Source: VAZQ01 sp963835165 (GTDB taxonomy: Bacteria; Pseudomonadota; Alphaproteobacteria; Rhizobiales; Xanthobacteraceae). From it: a stretch of DNA of 64,000 nt. The position numbers and the translations under genes were made by a program. Position 1 is the stretch's first letter. Every line of letters begins with the position of its first letter. Shown here piece after piece: positions 26,935 to 35,961 of this stretch. Below the pieces are notes generated by a model. That model did not search any database, was not told where the DNA came from, and saw only the letters and a program-made list of their open reading frames with translations. The DNA is taken from positions 186,001 through 250,000 of the forward strand of contig CAWIGD010000018.1 in assembly GCA_963835165.1 (NCBI GenBank). The letters run 5' to 3'.

Positions 26935-27816
26935 TCACTGCGGGCGTGCAAGGCCAAGGATCTTGCGCGCTTCATCGGGCGTCGCGATCTCGCGCCCGAG
27001 CCCGCGTGAGATTCCAACCATGCGCTCCACCAGCACGGCATTGTTCTTCGCGAATTCGCCCGGCGCCATGTACGGATTGTCCTCATAGCCGACGCGCACG
27101 TGACCGCCAAGCGCGACCGCGAGCGCGAGAATCGGCCACTGCTTCTCCGGATTCATCACGCTGACATTCCAGATGCAGTTCTGCGGAAGATTATCGACCA
27201 TGAATTGCAGCGCGCGCTCGGTGGGCGGCGTCCAGGTGCCCCCGGGCCAGCCGATGAACAGCGTCGTATAGGTCTTGTCTCTCAGATATCCCTGCTTGCG
27301 CACGAATTCGAGGTGCCAGAACGCGCCGGTGGTGAAGCATTCGCATTCGAGCTTTACCTTGTGCTCCTCGGCGGCCTTGGCATAGGCCATGAGCTCCTCG
27401 ACCGGATGAATCGCCATCATGCGCTTGGGCGGAAGCGAGGGCTCAGGCTGGAAATACTCGTCGTGCGCGTTGAAGCAGACCGCCATCATGTCCGGTCCGA
27501 GCTCCATCAGCTTGATTTTTTCCTCGATGCGCGCCGATGCCACGCCGAACTGCATGATCGGGTCGACCTTGTTCATGATCGCGTCCTGCAGGCGCTTCCA
27601 GTCGTCGTGATGGATGCGCGACACCTGCCGGCCGTCGGCCTGGATGGTTTCCTCGAGCGTGCGGCGGCCATGGATGTGCGCGATCGCGGCGCCGGCATTG
27701 ACGGCGTCGATATATTGCTGCGCCACACCCGGGACGTCCTCCTGCGTCGGGCACAGATGATTGTGCGGATAGGACGTCCGCGAGTCGCAGGCGACCGTAA
27801 TGATCAACTTTTCCAT
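26935..27816 (-). CDS. BKACE family beta-keto acid cleavage enzyme (DUF849)
   Basis: 293 residues. These Zn enzymes condense a beta-keto acid with acetyl-CoA and split it to acetoacetate plus a new CoA ester; the archetype is Kce of lysine fermentation. ITVACDSRTSYPHNHLCPTQ is the N-terminal strand. AIAHIHGR carries the paired metal His, ECECFTTGAFWHLE contains a further conserved acidic cluster, and GHVRVGYEDNPYM is the C-terminal Arg/Glu motif. Start 27816 overlaps the upstream Gfo/Idh gene by 13 nt, so both are in one transcript. The actual keto acid is unknown. Confidence 0.85.
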   Translation of the reverse strand: MEKLIITVACDSRTSYPHNHLCPTQEDVPGVAQQYIDAVNAGAAIAHIHGRRTLEETIQADGRQVSRIHHDDWKRLQDAIMNKVDPIMQFGVASARIEEKIKLMELGPDMMAVCFNAHDEYFQPEPSLPPKRMMAIHPVEELMAYAKAAEEHKVKLECECFTTGAFWHLEFVRKQGYLRDKTYTTLFIGWPGGTWTPPTERALQFMVDNLPQNCIWNVSVMNPEKQWPILALAVALGGHVRVGYEDNPYMAPGEFAKNNAVLVERMVGISRGLGREIATPDEARKILGLARPQ

Positions 27817-28877
27817 GTGCGCTCCTCGAGATTCCCTCGTTTGTGTTCGCTTTGACTGCGCTGGGGGGGCCCGGCGACAGGCTCGATCTGTCCGGATTGT
27901 CCCGCCCTCACGATGGCGTCGAACACGGCCATGCCGTGGAGCACCTCGTCGATCGGGACCGGATATGGCTTGCGATCGCTGATCGCGCGTGCGAACGCGG
28001 TGAGTTCGGCGTTGAGCATGTCGAAGCCGGCATGCTCGCTAACCTCATCGGGCGGGGCGGTCACCGGGCCGGTTGGCGCATGCTCCGACGTGGGCACGAA
28101 GCGCAATCTCTGCAAAGTGGGCTTTGAAATCTCCGCCAGCCCCTTGCTGCCGTAGAGCGTGAAACTGAAATTCGTCGCGGTGGCGACCGAGCAGAAAATC
28201 AGGCCGGTGGCGCCGCTGTCGAAGTGGAGCATGACCGTGGTCGTGTCGTCGGAAGGGCCGGGGATGTGGCGGGCGGTAACGCAGCGCACGTCGCGCACGC
28301 GGCCGGCGAACTCGATCATGTGATCGAGCGAATGCACGCCGACCGCCGTCAGCGCGCCGCCCGGCGCTTCTTCCGGCGCGGCGCGCCAATTGTCCGGCGG
28401 GATGAATTGGCCGGTGCTGGTGGTGTGCTGCGCCACCATCGAAACGACGGTGCCCAGCCGGCCGTCCCGGAGACGCCGTCGCAGCTCGACCACCGAGGGA
28501 TGGAAGCGCCGGCAGTAGCCGACCGCGAGCACCACGCCGGCCTTGCGTGCCGCCGCAACCGCTGCATCCGCGCTGCCGCGGTCCAGCGTGATCGGTTTCT
28601 CGACGTGGATGTGCTTGCCGGCGGCCGCTGCGGCCAGGATCTGCCGCTCATGCAGGCTGTGCGGCGTGGCGAGCACGACTGCGTCGACATCGACGTCGGC
28701 GAGGATCTGCTCATAGCTGTCGACCAGCGGTATGCCCTGGTCGCGGCAGAAGTCTTCTGCCGCCGCGCGCGTGCGGGTGTGGGCGGCGACGAAGCGGATG
28801 TCGTCGCTCTTGCCCTGCACCGACGCGACCAACGAGCGGCCCCAGCGTCCCAGCCCGACGATCGCTGCGCGAACCAT
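27804..28877 (-). CDS. Gfo/Idh/MocA family NAD(P)-dependent oxidoreductase
   Basis: 357 residues. The Rossmann motif VRAAIVGLGRWGRSLV is at the N-terminus when the start at 28877 is used, with GAGGT-like bases upstream; an extension to 28928 would only add a proline-rich tail. VVLATPHSLHERQILAAAAAGKHIHVEKPIT contains the family's EKP motif with the catalytic Lys. These enzymes oxidise sugars or polyols, or reduce related carbonyls. It overlaps the BKACE gene downstream, suggesting that it makes or uses the keto compound cleaved there. Confidence 0.85.
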   Translation of the reverse strand: MVRAAIVGLGRWGRSLVASVQGKSDDIRFVAAHTRTRAAAEDFCRDQGIPLVDSYEQILADVDVDAVVLATPHSLHERQILAAAAAGKHIHVEKPITLDRGSADAAVAAARKAGVVLAVGYCRRFHPSVVELRRRLRDGRLGTVVSMVAQHTTSTGQFIPPDNWRAAPEEAPGGALTAVGVHSLDHMIEFAGRVRDVRCVTARHIPGPSDDTTTVMLHFDSGATGLIFCSVATATNFSFTLYGSKGLAEISKPTLQRLRFVPTSEHAPTGPVTAPPDEVSEHAGFDMLNAELTAFARAISDRKPYPVPIDEVLHGMAVFDAIVRAGQSGQIEPVAGPPQRSQSEHKRGNLEERTWKS

Positions 28878-29047
28878 GGATGACCTCGGTGGAGCGGGGG
28901 GAAGTGCAAGCAAGGGAGAGGCGTGCAAGGGGCGACGAGGTGCTCGATCCTCCGCGTCCTGCTTGCTTCGCTAACAGGCTTCGCGTTCGATCGCGGGGAG
29001 GCTAACATCGGGGCCGCCTTCTCTCAACGCGCTGCCGGAACAAAATC

Positions 29048-30202
29048 ATGCAGACGAACGCCGCCGTCATCGGCGTAGGGCAGTCGGCCTATACCCGCCG
29101 CCCGGATCCGGGACAATCCACGCACACCTTCATCCGGGACGCAGTCGTGGCCGCGCTGAGGGATGCCGAGATCGACGCGCGCGAGATCGACGGGATGGCG
29201 CTCGCTTCGTTCTCGCTCGCGCCCGATGCCGCCGTGGATGTCGCCTGGAAGCTCGGCTTGTCGCTGCGCTGGCTCGTCCAGGATACCAACGGCGGTTCTT
29301 CCGCCATGAACATGCTCGGGCACGCGCTGCGCGGCGTCGAGACCGGCGCTGCCAGGAACATCCTGGTGGTCGGTGGTGACGCCACCGGGCTCGGCGGCTA
29401 CGCCAAGGTCGCGGCGAACTTCAACATCGTCACGCAACTGCACCTCGCGCCGCTCGGTCACGGCGGGCCGAACGGCGTCTATGCGCTGGTGACCAGCCGG
29501 CAGATGAAGACCTACGGCTTGCAAAAATCCGATTATGGTCAGCTCGCCATCGCGCAGCGCGCCTGGGCCGCCAACAATCCCTACGCCGTTTATCGCACAC
29601 CGATGACCATGGAGGAGTATCTCGCCGCGCCCTTGGTAGCCGATCCACTGTCGCGCTACGACTGCGTGCCGGTGGTCGCCGGCGCGCAGGCCATCGTCAT
29701 CGCCCATCCCGACCGCTGCCCGCGCGGTCGTGCGCCCGTGCGCGTGCGCGCGCATCGCGCGAGCTTCAACTATGACAATCAGGAGGGCGATGGGCTGCAG
29801 ACCGGCATCAGCACCTTCGCCGGCGAGCTGTGGCAGGCCGCCGGCGTGCGGCCGGAGCACATCGACGTGGCGTCGATCTACGACGACTACCCCACCATGG
29901 TGCTGGCGCAGCTCAACGACCTCGGCATGATCGCGGGCAACGACCTCGCGTCCTTCGCGCGCCGCGACATCGGCGAGCGGCGGTTCCCGCTCAACACCTG
30001 GGGCGGGATGCTCTCCGCCGGCCAGCCGGGCGGACCGGCGGGCGGCCTCAACGGCATTTCCGAAGCTGTGCTGCAGTTGCAGCATCGCGCCGGCGCGCGG
30101 CAGGTGAAAGACGCCCGGCTGGCGGTAGCAAGCGGGTACGGCATGACGATGTATCGCTACGGCGGCACCGCGGCGGCCGCCATCCTGGAGCGGATGGAAT
30201 GA
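29048..30202 (+). CDS. Thiolase-fold protein of the lipid-transfer/Ltp2 type, lacking thiolase catalytic residues
   Basis: 384 residues with the thiolase fold (AAVIGVGQSAYTRRPDPG ... INARE-type N-terminal half). The usual active-site Cys position reads DTNGGSSAMNMLG, with no Cys. The C-terminal GHP-type motif reads LSAGQPGGPAGG, with Gln in place of His. It is therefore not a thiolase. Similar proteins (Ltp2) act as retro-aldolases on CoA esters together with a DUF35 OB-fold partner, and a DUF35 gene is the next gene on this strand. Tyr candidates are in IYDDYPTMV and YGMTMYRYGG. An aldol cleavage of a side-chain CoA ester is the best guess. Confidence 0.75.
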   Translation: MQTNAAVIGVGQSAYTRRPDPGQSTHTFIRDAVVAALRDAEIDAREIDGMALASFSLAPDAAVDVAWKLGLSLRWLVQDTNGGSSAMNMLGHALRGVETGAARNILVVGGDATGLGGYAKVAANFNIVTQLHLAPLGHGGPNGVYALVTSRQMKTYGLQKSDYGQLAIAQRAWAANNPYAVYRTPMTMEEYLAAPLVADPLSRYDCVPVVAGAQAIVIAHPDRCPRGRAPVRVRAHRASFNYDNQEGDGLQTGISTFAGELWQAAGVRPEHIDVASIYDDYPTMVLAQLNDLGMIAGNDLASFARRDIGERRFPLNTWGGMLSAGQPGGPAGGLNGISEAVLQLQHRAGARQVKDARLAVASGYGMTMYRYGGTAAAAILERME

Positions 30203-30215
30203 GTTCAGAACAGCG

Positions 30216-30362
30216 ATGCTCCGCATTCTTGTCCCGGACGAGCGAGCGCGCAGCGCGAGCGAAGATCCGGGACCCGAGGAGCCCCAGGCGTATCTCAAAG
30301 TAATTCTGCGCTTCGCAAATCTTGCGCCGGGTCCCGGGTCTCGTTTCGTTCCGCTCCACTCA
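30216..30362. repeat. Complex intergenic repeat between the thiolase-fold gene and its DUF35 partner
   Basis: This stretch has no coding signal and contains repeated self-complementary words (GATCCGGGACCC near 30266, then GGGTCCCGGGTC near 30330, and CACCCGGGTCACGG). The phrase 'tcttgtcccggacgagcgag' at its left end and the gggtctcgtttcg words are of the style of dispersed elements in Bradyrhizobium-type genomes. It separates two genes that would otherwise be adjacent in an operon. Confidence 0.55.
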
Positions 30363-30393
30363 CCCGGGTCACGGGAATCGTGGTGGGCGTGGC

Positions 30394-30702
30394 ATGATTC
30401 CCGGCGTTGGCATCTGGCGTTGCGTGAAGTGCCGGACGGGATTTTTCCCGCAGCGTCTCCTGTGCGCGCGCTGTCATGGCGACAGCTTCGCGCCCGATCG
30501 CGTCCACGAGGCTGTGGTGGAGGAGATTTCGATCATCCGGCATATGCTTGGGCAGACCGATTGGCAGCCGCGCCGGATCGCCAGCGTGCGTACCGTCGAT
30601 GGCCAGCGCATCACGGTCGGACTCACCGACGAATCCGGGCCGGGCACCGTCATCGAGCTGTTCGAGCAGGACACGGCGCCGTTCGGCGCCGCGAAAAAAT
30701 GA
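30394..30702 (+). CDS. Zn-ribbon/OB-fold protein (DUF35 type), acyl-CoA-binding partner
   Basis: 102 residues from the ATG at 30394. A rubredoxin-like ribbon has Cys pairs CVKC and CARC (WRCVKCRTGFFPQRLLCARC region), followed by an OB-fold beta domain (RRIASVRTVDGQRITVGLTD). DUF35 proteins bind acyl-CoA and form complexes with thiolase-fold proteins, as in the steroid side-chain ChsH/Ltp systems. The preceding gene encodes such a thiolase-fold protein. A longer in-frame start at 30322 would run into the repeat and is not favoured. Confidence 0.75.
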   Translation: MIPGVGIWRCVKCRTGFFPQRLLCARCHGDSFAPDRVHEAVVEEISIIRHMLGQTDWQPRRIASVRTVDGQRITVGLTDESGPGTVIELFEQDTAPFGAAKK

Positions 30703-30756
30703 TCTAGGTCGGGAGGGGCCGCGGGAAGGGCGTCCCTTTGTCACCGGTCGCAAAAC

Positions 30757-31641
30757 CTACCCCGCCTTTTTCCACGCCGCCTCGGCGTCCAGCACGCGGC
30801 GCGCGGCGTTTGCCATCGCGAGGTCGATCATGCGGCCGTCGACGGTGGTCGAGGCGCTGCCTTGCGCCGCCGCTTGGTCGAACGCCTCCAGCACGCGCGC
30901 GTAGTAGTCGAGCTCGGCCGCGCTCGGGCGGTAGAGCCGGTTGCAGGGCTCGATCTGCGCGGGATGAATAAGCTTGCGCCCGCGATAGCCGAGCCGACGC
31001 GAGAGCGCGGTATCGCGCTCGAAGCCTTCGGCGTCGCGGACATTGGCGAACACGCCGTCGAGCGGGGTGTCGAACCGAGCCGCGCGCGCCGCCAAAAGCG
31101 TGTGCGAGCGGGCGTGCATCATTTCGGGCCCGTCGATCGACCAAGCGCAGCCTAGGTCCGTGTTGAGATCGCCATCCTGCGCCCCGCCGAAGGTGAGCGA
31201 AGCGACGCGGCCGGCCGTGGTCGCCATGGTGTAGGCGTTGAGCACGCCGAGCGCGCTCTCGATCGAGAGGACCAGCTGGGTCGCGCCCGCCTTGACTCCG
31301 CGCGCCCGTTCGAGCGCGCCGACCATGCTGTCCCAGCGCGCCACCTCCTCGCGGGTCTCCACCTTGGGCAGGAAAAGCCCGGCGAGACCATCGCCGCCGA
31401 TTACGGCGTCGAGGTCGGCTTCGGCGAGACCGGTGTTGAGCCCGTTCACCCGGACCCAGACCCGGTTGCCGGCGATCTTGGGCGCGTAAGCGCACACGCC
31501 GGCGCGCGCATTCGCCTTCTCCGCAAGCGGCACGGAATCTTCGAGATCGAAGATGAACGCGTCCGACGGCAGCCCGATCGCCTTCTCCAGGAATTTTTCG
31601 CGATTGGCCGGAACGTAGAGAAAGCTGCGCGCAAGCGGCAT
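30757..31641 (-). CDS. HpcH/HpaI-type CoA ester lyase (citrate lyase beta-like)
   Basis: 294 residues. ARSFLYVPANREKFLEKA, then DAFIFDLEDSVPLAEKANAR (Mg-binding acid pair), WVRVNGLNT and LFLPKVETREE are the sequence blocks of CitE-like lyases, which split malyl-CoA, citramalyl-CoA or related esters into acyl-CoA and an oxo acid. The downstream RGRKLIHPAQIEPCNRLY also fits. It is co-directional with the CaiB-type CoA-transferase gene upstream, so CoA activation followed by cleavage is a sensible order. The specific ester is unknown. Confidence 0.85.
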   Translation of the reverse strand: MPLARSFLYVPANREKFLEKAIGLPSDAFIFDLEDSVPLAEKANARAGVCAYAPKIAGNRVWVRVNGLNTGLAEADLDAVIGGDGLAGLFLPKVETREEVARWDSMVGALERARGVKAGATQLVLSIESALGVLNAYTMATTAGRVASLTFGGAQDGDLNTDLGCAWSIDGPEMMHARSHTLLAARAARFDTPLDGVFANVRDAEGFERDTALSRRLGYRGRKLIHPAQIEPCNRLYRPSAAELDYYARVLEAFDQAAAQGSASTTVDGRMIDLAMANAARRVLDAEAAWKKAG

Positions 31642-31774
31642 GGTGGGATCCTCTCGGAGACGTCATTGCCGGGATTGCCACCGCGAGTGGTCACCCGACT
31701 TGCGGGCCTCCATATTGCGGGCTCGGGGCACGCCCAAGCTCCGTGGCACTCCCTCCATTTTCGCAAGAAGATGG

Positions 31775-31797
31775 ATGCGCGGGTCAAGCCCGCGCAT
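31775..31797. repeat. Palindromic repeat unit overlapping the end of the CaiB-type gene
   Basis: ATGCGCGGG (31775-31783), loop TCAAG, CCCGCGCAT (31789-31797): perfect 9-bp arms. It is preceded by AAGATGG, as in the similar units near 52875 and 63664. The stop codon of the CoA-transferase gene (TGA, minus strand, 31784-31786) is in the loop. Confidence 0.75.
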
Positions 31798-33010
31798 GAA
31801 GAATCGGGTGTTGATCCGCCGCTACCCGCGTCACGCCCGCCGCCACCAGGTTACGGATGGCCGTGGATGAATAGCCGAGCTCGAGCAGCACTTCTTCGGA
31901 GTGCTCGCCCAGCATGGGAGAATGCCGATCGATCGCAGGACCATCGTGATCGAGCAGAACGGGATTGCGGGTGGTGCGCATCTTGCCGAGCCGCGGGTGC
32001 TGGATCTCCTGCATCACCCCGCGGGCGATGATCTGCGGATCGTCGAATACCTCCTTGAAATTGTTCACGCGCGCGCACGGCACGCCGGCGACGCGCAATG
32101 CCAGTTCCAGGTCCTCCGAGTCACGCACGCGCACGGCGGGTTCGACCAGCGGCAGCAGCGCATCCTCGTTGAGCTTACGCTTGGCGTAGGAGGAAAAGCG
32201 CGGATCGCTGACATGCGCCTCAAGGCCCAGCGTCTGCATCAGCCGGCCGAACAGCGCATCATTGGGCGTGCCGATGGCGAGATAGCGCCCATCCCTGGTC
32301 TCGAACAGCTGATAGGGCGCGTTGAGGCGGTGCCGGTTGCCGAGCGGTTGCGGTACATTGTTGGTCTCGAGATACTCAGCGGCCTCCCAGGCGGCCGCCG
32401 CAATCGATGCTTCCACCAGCGAGACATCGGCGATGCGTCCCTCCCCGTTGCGCGCGGCGCCGACGAGCCCGGCGAGCGTCGCATAGGTCGCGAATAATGC
32501 GCCGAACACATCGGCAGTCTGCACGCCCGGCCGCATCGGCATCTTGCCGGGCTCGCCGGTCACCGACAGCGCGCCCGAAAACGCCTCGATGATCAGGTTG
32601 ACGCCAGCACGTCGGCGGTCGGGTCCGGTCTGGCCGAAGCCCGAGACCGAGGTGTAGACGATAAGCGGTTGCACGGCCTTCACGTCGGCGGCGCCGAGCC
32701 CGAGCTTGTCGAGCGCACCCGGCCGGTACGCTTCCAGGAATACGTCCGATTTGCCCGCGAGCTTGAGCAGGATCTCGATCGCCTGCGGCCGCTTGAGATC
32801 GAGCACCAGGCTGCGCTTGTTGCGGTTGAGCGCGACGAAGCTCACGCTCTCGTCGTTGCGGATCGGCGGCGTCGCGCGGCCCATGTCGCCCTGCGGCGGC
32901 TCGACCTTGATCACGTCCGCTCCCATGTCGGCGAGCAGCGTGCCGGCGAGCGGGCCCGCGATGAAATTCGCCAGCTCGATGACCCGAATCCCCGCCAGCG
33001 GTTTTGGCAT
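31784..33010 (-). CDS. CaiB/BaiF (class III) CoA-transferase
   Basis: 408 residues. The N-terminus LAGIRVIELANFIAGPLAGTLLADMGADVIKVE is the standard start. The catalytic Asp lies in RPGVQTADVFGALFA, and YTSVSGFGQTGPDRRRAGVN is conserved. The enzyme moves CoA between carboxylic acids. The upstream neighbour is a Bug receptor gene and the downstream one a CitE-like lyase, giving uptake, activation and cleavage. The last residues (ILHARA) and the stop are encoded inside a palindromic repeat unit, so the natural C-terminus has been replaced or extended by the repeat. Confidence 0.9.
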   Translation of the reverse strand: MPKPLAGIRVIELANFIAGPLAGTLLADMGADVIKVEPPQGDMGRATPPIRNDESVSFVALNRNKRSLVLDLKRPQAIEILLKLAGKSDVFLEAYRPGALDKLGLGAADVKAVQPLIVYTSVSGFGQTGPDRRRAGVNLIIEAFSGALSVTGEPGKMPMRPGVQTADVFGALFATYATLAGLVGAARNGEGRIADVSLVEASIAAAAWEAAEYLETNNVPQPLGNRHRLNAPYQLFETRDGRYLAIGTPNDALFGRLMQTLGLEAHVSDPRFSSYAKRKLNEDALLPLVEPAVRVRDSEDLELALRVAGVPCARVNNFKEVFDDPQIIARGVMQEIQHPRLGKMRTTRNPVLLDHDGPAIDRHSPMLGEHSEEVLLELGYSSTAIRNLVAAGVTRVAADQHPILHARA

Positions 33011-33065
33011 GTCGTTTCCTTAGTGCAGTCCGGTTGTCAAAGGCGCCTGCAAGATCGGGACTGAC

Positions 33066-34073
33066 TCACTGAATCTTCAGCCCGGCCTTGTCGATGATCT
33101 CCTTGTACATCGGCACCTCGCGCGCGATGCGCGCGCGAAACACCTCAGGCCCCTCGGCGACGACGGGAAGGCCGGCTTTGACGAATTTCTCCCGCACGTC
33201 AGGGCGCGCGAGGATCGCGTTGAGCTCTTTCACCAGCCGATCGATCGCCGGCTGTGGCGTTCCGGCCGGAGCGTATATGCCCTGGAAGGTGTCGGAAACG
33301 GCGTCCTTGATGCCGAGCTCCTCGAGCGAGGGAACATCGGGCAGATCCGGCCAGCGCTCCTTCGACGTCACGGCGATGGGACGCACCTTGCCGGCGTCGA
33401 TCAGGCCCATCAGGGATCCGATATTGGCGGTGTAGAGGTCGACCTGGCCGGCAAGCACGGCCGTGGTCGCCGGCCCTGCGCCGGGAAACGGAATGTGCTG
33501 CATGTTGATCCCGGTCCGCAGCTTGAGCACTTCGCCGGCAAGATAAGGCGTGGTGCCGGCGCCGGGGCTCGTCCAATTGAGCTTGCCGGAATTGGCCTTT
33601 GCCTTGGCGATGAGCTCCGGCATGGTCTTGATGTCGGACTGCGCCGGGACCACGAACGCATTGGGCGACGCGCCGATCACCATCACCGGCACGAAATCCT
33701 TGTACGGATCGTAGGTCGCCTGGGCGTAGAGGCTCGGGTTGACCACGTAGGCGCTGGAGCAGACGAGCAGGGTGTAGCCGTCGCCGCCGGCGCGGGCGGC
33801 CGCCGCAATGCCGATATTGCCGCCGGCCCCCCCGCGGTTCTCGATGATCACGGGCTTGCCCAGCGCCTCGCCGAGCTGGGTGTTGATCAGCCGGGCGGCG
33901 ATGTCGGTTCCGCCGCCGGCGGGAAAGCAGACGATCATGGTGACCTGGCGCTCGGGGTATTCCGCGCGGGCGCTGGTGAACGCCGCGCCCGTGCCCGCAA
34001 TCAAGATCATGGCCAGCAGCGTGCGCCGCGAAATCAACGGGGTGCGCAGCCCGCCCGACGGGACATTGAACAT
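33066..34073 (-). CDS. Bug-family periplasmic solute receptor
   Basis: 335 residues. The signal peptide contains SRRTLLAMILIAG and could be a twin-arginine type, with cleavage near TSARA. The mature start YPERQVTMIVCFPAGGGTD, then VIENRGGAGGNIG and GYTLLVCSSA, are the Bug family hallmarks. It is 55 nt upstream of the CoA-transferase gene on the same strand, probably as the first gene of that operon. No TctA/TctB genes are seen, so it is an orphan like the two receptors near 21 kb. Confidence 0.85.
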   Translation of the reverse strand: MFNVPSGGLRTPLISRRTLLAMILIAGTGAAFTSARAEYPERQVTMIVCFPAGGGTDIAARLINTQLGEALGKPVIIENRGGAGGNIGIAAAARAGGDGYTLLVCSSAYVVNPSLYAQATYDPYKDFVPVMVIGASPNAFVVPAQSDIKTMPELIAKAKANSGKLNWTSPGAGTTPYLAGEVLKLRTGINMQHIPFPGAGPATTAVLAGQVDLYTANIGSLMGLIDAGKVRPIAVTSKERWPDLPDVPSLEELGIKDAVSDTFQGIYAPAGTPQPAIDRLVKELNAILARPDVREKFVKAGLPVVAEGPEVFRARIAREVPMYKEIIDKAGLKIQ

Positions 34074-34241
34074 GGGCCTTCCTCCGAAGCGTGTCTTATT
34101 ATGAGGTGAGTATGGCAGCGATTTCGGCTGTCGTCATGCAGCAATGACAGACGCATGTGGCGCAGGAGGGCTTTGCCGCTCCGACCCGACATGCTTCAAT
34201 CAGTGCACAAGAAATTGGAAATCAAACGGGGCGGACGACAC

Positions 34242-35942
34242 GTGACCGACAGCTTCGACATCATCATCATCGGCGGCGGCGCGGCCGGATGCGTGCTGGC
34301 CAATCGACTCTCCGCACGATCGACCAGGCGCGTGCTGCTGCTCGAGGCAGGGCCCGATACGCCGCCGGGTAACGAGCCCGCCGACGTGCTCGATACCTAC
34401 GCCACGTCTTATTACAACGACGCCTATTTCTGGCCCGGCCTCAAGGTGCATTGGCGCCGCAAGGATAATTCGCCCCTGGTCGGTTTTTCCCAGGGGCGCA
34501 TCATGGGCGGCGGCTCCTCGGTGATGGGCATGGTGGCGTATCGCGGTACGCCCGACGACTACGCCGAATGGGAGGCGCACGGAGCGGCCGGCTGGGGCTG
34601 GAACGACGTGCTGCCCTATTACCGCAAGCTCGAGAACGACCTGGATTTCGGCGGCGACATGCATGGCCGCAGCGGTCCGGTGCCGATCCGCCGCACCAAG
34701 CCGGACGACTGGGCGCCGCTGTCGAAAGCGGTACATGCGTTCGCGCAAGAGCGGCAAATTCCGTTCATTGCCGACATGAATGCGGATTTCCGCGATGGCT
34801 ATGGCGCGGTGCCGATGAGCAACTGGCCGGACAAGCGCGCGTCGGCGGCGATCTGCTATCTCGATGCTTCGGTGCGAGCGCGCGGAAATCTGACCATCGT
34901 CAATGGTGCCACCGTCACGGCATTGCTGTTCGAAGGGCGCCGCGTCAGCGGCGTGACCGCAAAGGTCGGCGGCGGAGAGGTGAAGCGGTTCCACGCGCGC
35001 GAGATCATCCTGTCCACGGGCGGCGTGCATTCGCCCGCTTTCCTGATGCGCTCCGGCATCGGGCCCGCCGGCCACCTGCGCGAACACGGGATCGAGGTGC
35101 GCGCAGATTTGCCCGGGGTCGGCGAGAATCTGTCCAACCACGCCATCGTGTTCGTCGGCTTGCTGCAGCATCGCAACGCGCGGCAGGCCGCCTCGCTGCG
35201 GCCGCATCCCATGACGGCGTTCCGCTATTCGTCCGGGCTGCCGGGCGCGCCGCCGACCGATATGTACATCAACGTGCAGTGCAAGACCTCGTGGAGCCCG
35301 CTCGGCTTCCAGGTCGCCAACCTCGCCCCTACCTTGCTCAAGCCGATGGCGCGCGGGCGGGTTTCGCTGGTCAAGGGCGATGCCGCCACGCCGCCCTGCG
35401 TCGAATTCAACTTCACCGGCCACGACCTCGACCTCAGGCGCTTCATGCAGGGGTTCCGCCGCGCGGTCGAAGTCCTGGCGCACGAGAAGGTGCGCGCCAT
35501 GACCGGGGTGACCTTTCCGGTGAAATTCACCGACCGCCTGCGCCGGCTCAACCGCATCACGCCGGCAAACAAGGTTCAGAGCGCGCTCATCGCCGCGCTC
35601 ATCGATCTCGTGCCCCCGCTCGCCGGCCCGATCTTCTCGACCCTGGCCGACCGCCGCGTCGATCTCGCAACGCTGGTGGCGGACGACGACGCCCTTGCCG
35701 CGCATATCCGCGAGAACGTCGCCGGCACGTTCCATCCTGTCGGCACCTGCCGCATGGGCGGCGCCAACGACCGCGACGCCGTGGTCGACACCGAGGGCCG
35801 CGTGCGCGGGATCGCCGGCTTGCGTGTCATCGATGCCTCGATCATGCCGACCGCGCCGCGCGGCAATACCAACATCCCAACCATCATGGTGGCCGAAAAG
35901 ATCTCCGCGGCGATGGTCGACGAGGCGCGCGCAGCGGCGTGA
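34242..35942 (+). CDS. GMC family FAD-dependent oxidoreductase (choline dehydrogenase/alcohol oxidase-like)
   Basis: 566 residues from a GTG at 34242, chosen because the FAD motif (FDIIIIGGGAAGCVLANRLS) normally begins within a few residues of the start; ATGs at 34155 and 34191 would add an atypical leader. GRIMGGGSSVMGMVAYRGT is GMC signature 1, and STGGVHSPAFLMRSGIGP is signature 2. The catalytic His is in GTFHPVGTCRMGG, and a second family residue is in RGNTNIPTIM. It oxidises an alcohol to an aldehyde or ketone. It stands between divergent and convergent neighbours, so it is probably monocistronic. Confidence 0.85.
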   Translation: MTDSFDIIIIGGGAAGCVLANRLSARSTRRVLLLEAGPDTPPGNEPADVLDTYATSYYNDAYFWPGLKVHWRRKDNSPLVGFSQGRIMGGGSSVMGMVAYRGTPDDYAEWEAHGAAGWGWNDVLPYYRKLENDLDFGGDMHGRSGPVPIRRTKPDDWAPLSKAVHAFAQERQIPFIADMNADFRDGYGAVPMSNWPDKRASAAICYLDASVRARGNLTIVNGATVTALLFEGRRVSGVTAKVGGGEVKRFHAREIILSTGGVHSPAFLMRSGIGPAGHLREHGIEVRADLPGVGENLSNHAIVFVGLLQHRNARQAASLRPHPMTAFRYSSGLPGAPPTDMYINVQCKTSWSPLGFQVANLAPTLLKPMARGRVSLVKGDAATPPCVEFNFTGHDLDLRRFMQGFRRAVEVLAHEKVRAMTGVTFPVKFTDRLRRLNRITPANKVQSALIAALIDLVPPLAGPIFSTLADRRVDLATLVADDDALAAHIRENVAGTFHPVGTCRMGGANDRDAVVDTEGRVRGIAGLRVIDASIMPTAPRGNTNIPTIMVAEKISAAMVDEARAAA

Positions 35943-35961
35943 GGGCGGGGTGCGCCACGGA

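Noticed and set aside
29048..30202. Acetyl-CoA acetyltransferase
   Set aside because: The catalytic Cys and the C-terminal His of thiolases are both missing.
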